Positions 62,799 through 64,000 of a stretch of DNA of 64,000 nt are shown one piece after another (the first letter of the stretch is position 1; every line of letters starts with the position of its first letter). Origin of the DNA: Ruminiclostridium sp. (lineage in GTDB: Bacteria; Bacillota; Clostridia; Oscillospirales; Oscillospiraceae). Location: the NCBI GenBank assembly GCA_017435425.1, contig JAFSFC010000038.1, positions 1-64,000 on the forward strand, read 5' to 3'. Made by a program: the position numbers and the translations under genes. Under the pieces are notes generated by a model. It was not told the origin of the DNA, ran no database searches, and saw only the letters and a program-made list of their open reading frames with translations.

Positions 62799-62832
62799 GT
62801 GGGGGAAATCACACCGATACGGGAGGGATGAT

Positions 62833-63720
62833 ATGAACAAACAACTCCAAGGGCATCTCATGGCTCTGGCCGCCGTGCTCATCTGGGGCATGACCTTTAT
62901 CTCCTCCAAGGTCCTGGTGGGCCTGCTGGACTCCTACTGGTATATCGTCATCCGCTTCGGTCTGGCCTGGTTCTTCCTCTTCCTGTTCTCTCCCAAGCCA
63001 TTGAAACTGCTGGACAAAAAGACCGAGGGGACGGTGGTCCTCTGCGGCATCGCCGGGGTCACGGCCTACTATATCTTCCAGAATGTGGCCCTCATCCACT
63101 CCACCGCTTCCAACACCGGGGTCATCACGGCCTCCTCCCCTCTGTTCACCGCCCTGATCCTCTGGGCCTTTGGGCGGCGGGTGAAGCTCACTCCCCTCTT
63201 TTTCCTGGGGTTCGTCCTGTGTATCGGGGGCGTCTTCGCCATCTCCTTCAACGGCGGGGGCACCGGCCTCCATCTGCTGGGGGATTCCTTCGCCCTGGCT
63301 GCCGCTGTAGCCTGGGGTGTGTACTGCGTTATCATCCTGGGGGCGGAGGGCTCCGGCCTTTCCGAAGCCCAGCTCACCCGGAAGGTCTTCTTCTGGGGCA
63401 CCCTCATCACCGTCCCCTTCGCCCTGGTCCTGGGAGAACCTGTTCCTCTGACCACCTTCACCCAGGGGGGCCTGGTCTTCTGGGGGAACCTCTTCTTCGT
63501 GTCCTTCTTCTCCGCCGCCCTGTGCTACCTGTTCTGGGGCAAGGCCATCAACCTCATCGGGTCGGTGACCACCAGCGTGTACCTCTATCTTATCCCCGTG
63601 GTGTCGGTGATCGGTTCCGCCCTCATCCTCCACGAGTCGGTGAACTGGATCACCGCCGCCGCCATCGCCGCCATTCTCATCGGTCTGGTGTTCTCCCAGA
63701 AGGGAAATCAGCCTGCTTAA
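62833..63720 (+). CDS. EamA/DMT-family transporter
   Basis: A 295-residue protein with ten helices in two EamA repeats (about 8-140 and 155-290). AVLIWGMTFISSK and IGSVTTSVYLYLIPVVSVI are family stretches. Members export amino acids or metabolites; substrate unknown. The ATG at 62833 follows GGGAGG. It has its own promoter and terminator. Confidence 0.9.
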   Translation: MNKQLQGHLMALAAVLIWGMTFISSKVLVGLLDSYWYIVIRFGLAWFFLFLFSPKPLKLLDKKTEGTVVLCGIAGVTAYYIFQNVALIHSTASNTGVITASSPLFTALILWAFGRRVKLTPLFFLGFVLCIGGVFAISFNGGGTGLHLLGDSFALAAAVAWGVYCVIILGAEGSGLSEAQLTRKVFFWGTLITVPFALVLGEPVPLTTFTQGGLVFWGNLFFVSFFSAALCYLFWGKAINLIGSVTTSVYLYLIPVVSVIGSALILHESVNWITAAAIAAILIGLVFSQKGNQPA

Positions 63721-63726
63721 CGTGAC

Positions 63727-63762
63727 CCGGGCCCGTTTCTTCGGAAACGGGCCTTTCCTTTT
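63727..63762 (+). terminator. Terminator of the EamA gene
   Basis: GGCCCGTTTC, TTCG loop, GAAACGGGCC, then TTTCCTTTT, 7 bases past the stop. Confidence 0.88.
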
Positions 63763-63883
63763 CCTCTCTTGCAAAAATCACGGAAAAATCCCCCTGCAAA
63801 ACAGACCTTTTGGGCGATTTTACGGAGGTTTGAAAGACCCGAAAAAAATGCTTGCAAAAAACCGGAAAAAACGCCGGTTTTCC

Positions 63884-63912
63884 TTGACATTTTTACCCTC
63901 TCCCGTTAAACT
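63884..63912 (+). promoter_or_regulatory. Promoter of the last gene
   Basis: TTGACA and TAAACT, 17 bases apart, about 60 bases before the ATG at 63974. Confidence 0.55.
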
Positions 63913-63973
63913 TAGCCTGATTAAATTTACACCCCTTTTATTCTTTTAATTTTTGAAAAGGAGACTACGAACG

Positions 63974-64000
63974 ATGGATTTTCAGGCACTGTATAACAGC
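63974..64000 (+). CDS. 5' end of a rightward gene (partial)
   Basis: The first nine codons (Met-Asp-Phe-Gln-Ala-Leu-Tyr-Asn-Ser) follow AAAAGGAG by about 9 bases, with a promoter upstream. CoA-transferases of the butyrate pathway often start in a similar way (M-F-x-x-x-Y-x-S/K), which would suit crt and hbd nearby, but nine residues are too few for a call. Confidence 0.6.

Overview
The window is a GC-rich chromosomal segment of a spore-forming, Gram-positive-type anaerobe, most likely Oscillospiraceae (Flavonifractor, Pseudoflavonifractor or Lawsonibacter-like). The clues are the gene order around dnaA, the sporulation genes gpr, ytvI, spoVB and ricT, LTA-synthase-type proteins, crotonase and 3-hydroxybutyryl-CoA dehydrogenase of the butyrate pathway, and Oscillospiraceae-style intergenic hairpin repeats. 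The genus is inference. I see no tRNA, rRNA, CRISPR array or insertion sequence.

Layout. 1-6,000: an ECF sigma/anti-sigma pair, two tandem cytidylate-kinase-like genes, and an operon of a possible SCP2-like protein, an iron alcohol dehydrogenase and an aldehyde dehydrogenase. 6,000-12,100: a leftward cell-shape and division run (zapA, a U32 peptidase, maf, mreC, mreD, a class B PBP). 12,200-15,900: an XRE regulator with two membrane proteins, then dnaD, dnaI and a free pyruvate-kinase C-terminal domain. 15,900-22,000: an M16 peptidase and a wall-precursor cluster of a D-aspartate-ligase-like ATP-grasp enzyme, an Asp/Glu racemase and a MurE-ArgB fusion. 22,000-36,900: rel, recJ, two LTA-synthase-type sulfatases, glyS, a secreted stalk protein, an HtrA protease, ytvI and rpsT. 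37,000-39,400: gpr, a HAD phosphatase, rnhA and a small membrane protein.

39,400-57,200 is the origin region. gyrA, prsW, gyrB, remB, recF, yaaA, dnaN and dnaA read leftward; rpmH, rnpA, yidD, yidC and jag read rightward from the other side of dnaA. DnaA-box-like sites lie on both sides of dnaA, so oriC is probably bipartite at about 48.0-49.9 kb. Then come an esterase, holB, ricT and a DUF1292 gene. 57,500-64,000 holds hbd and crt, a DUF554 protein, spoVB, tadA, an EamA transporter and the first codons of one more gene.

The most unusual features are two. First, an interspersed element of about 170 bp is present in seven copies; each folds into four stem-loops whose arms differ between copies but stay paired, which looks like compensatory change. 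Five copies end at or within a few bases of a stop codon, and two inverted pairs bracket murE-argB and dnaA. Second, a Mur ligase is fused in frame to a complete acetylglutamate-kinase domain, next to D-aspartate-type wall genes. There are also three other hairpin repeat types, a partial duplication of the crt 3' end around a small insert, and a clear double operator in front of the XRE gene.
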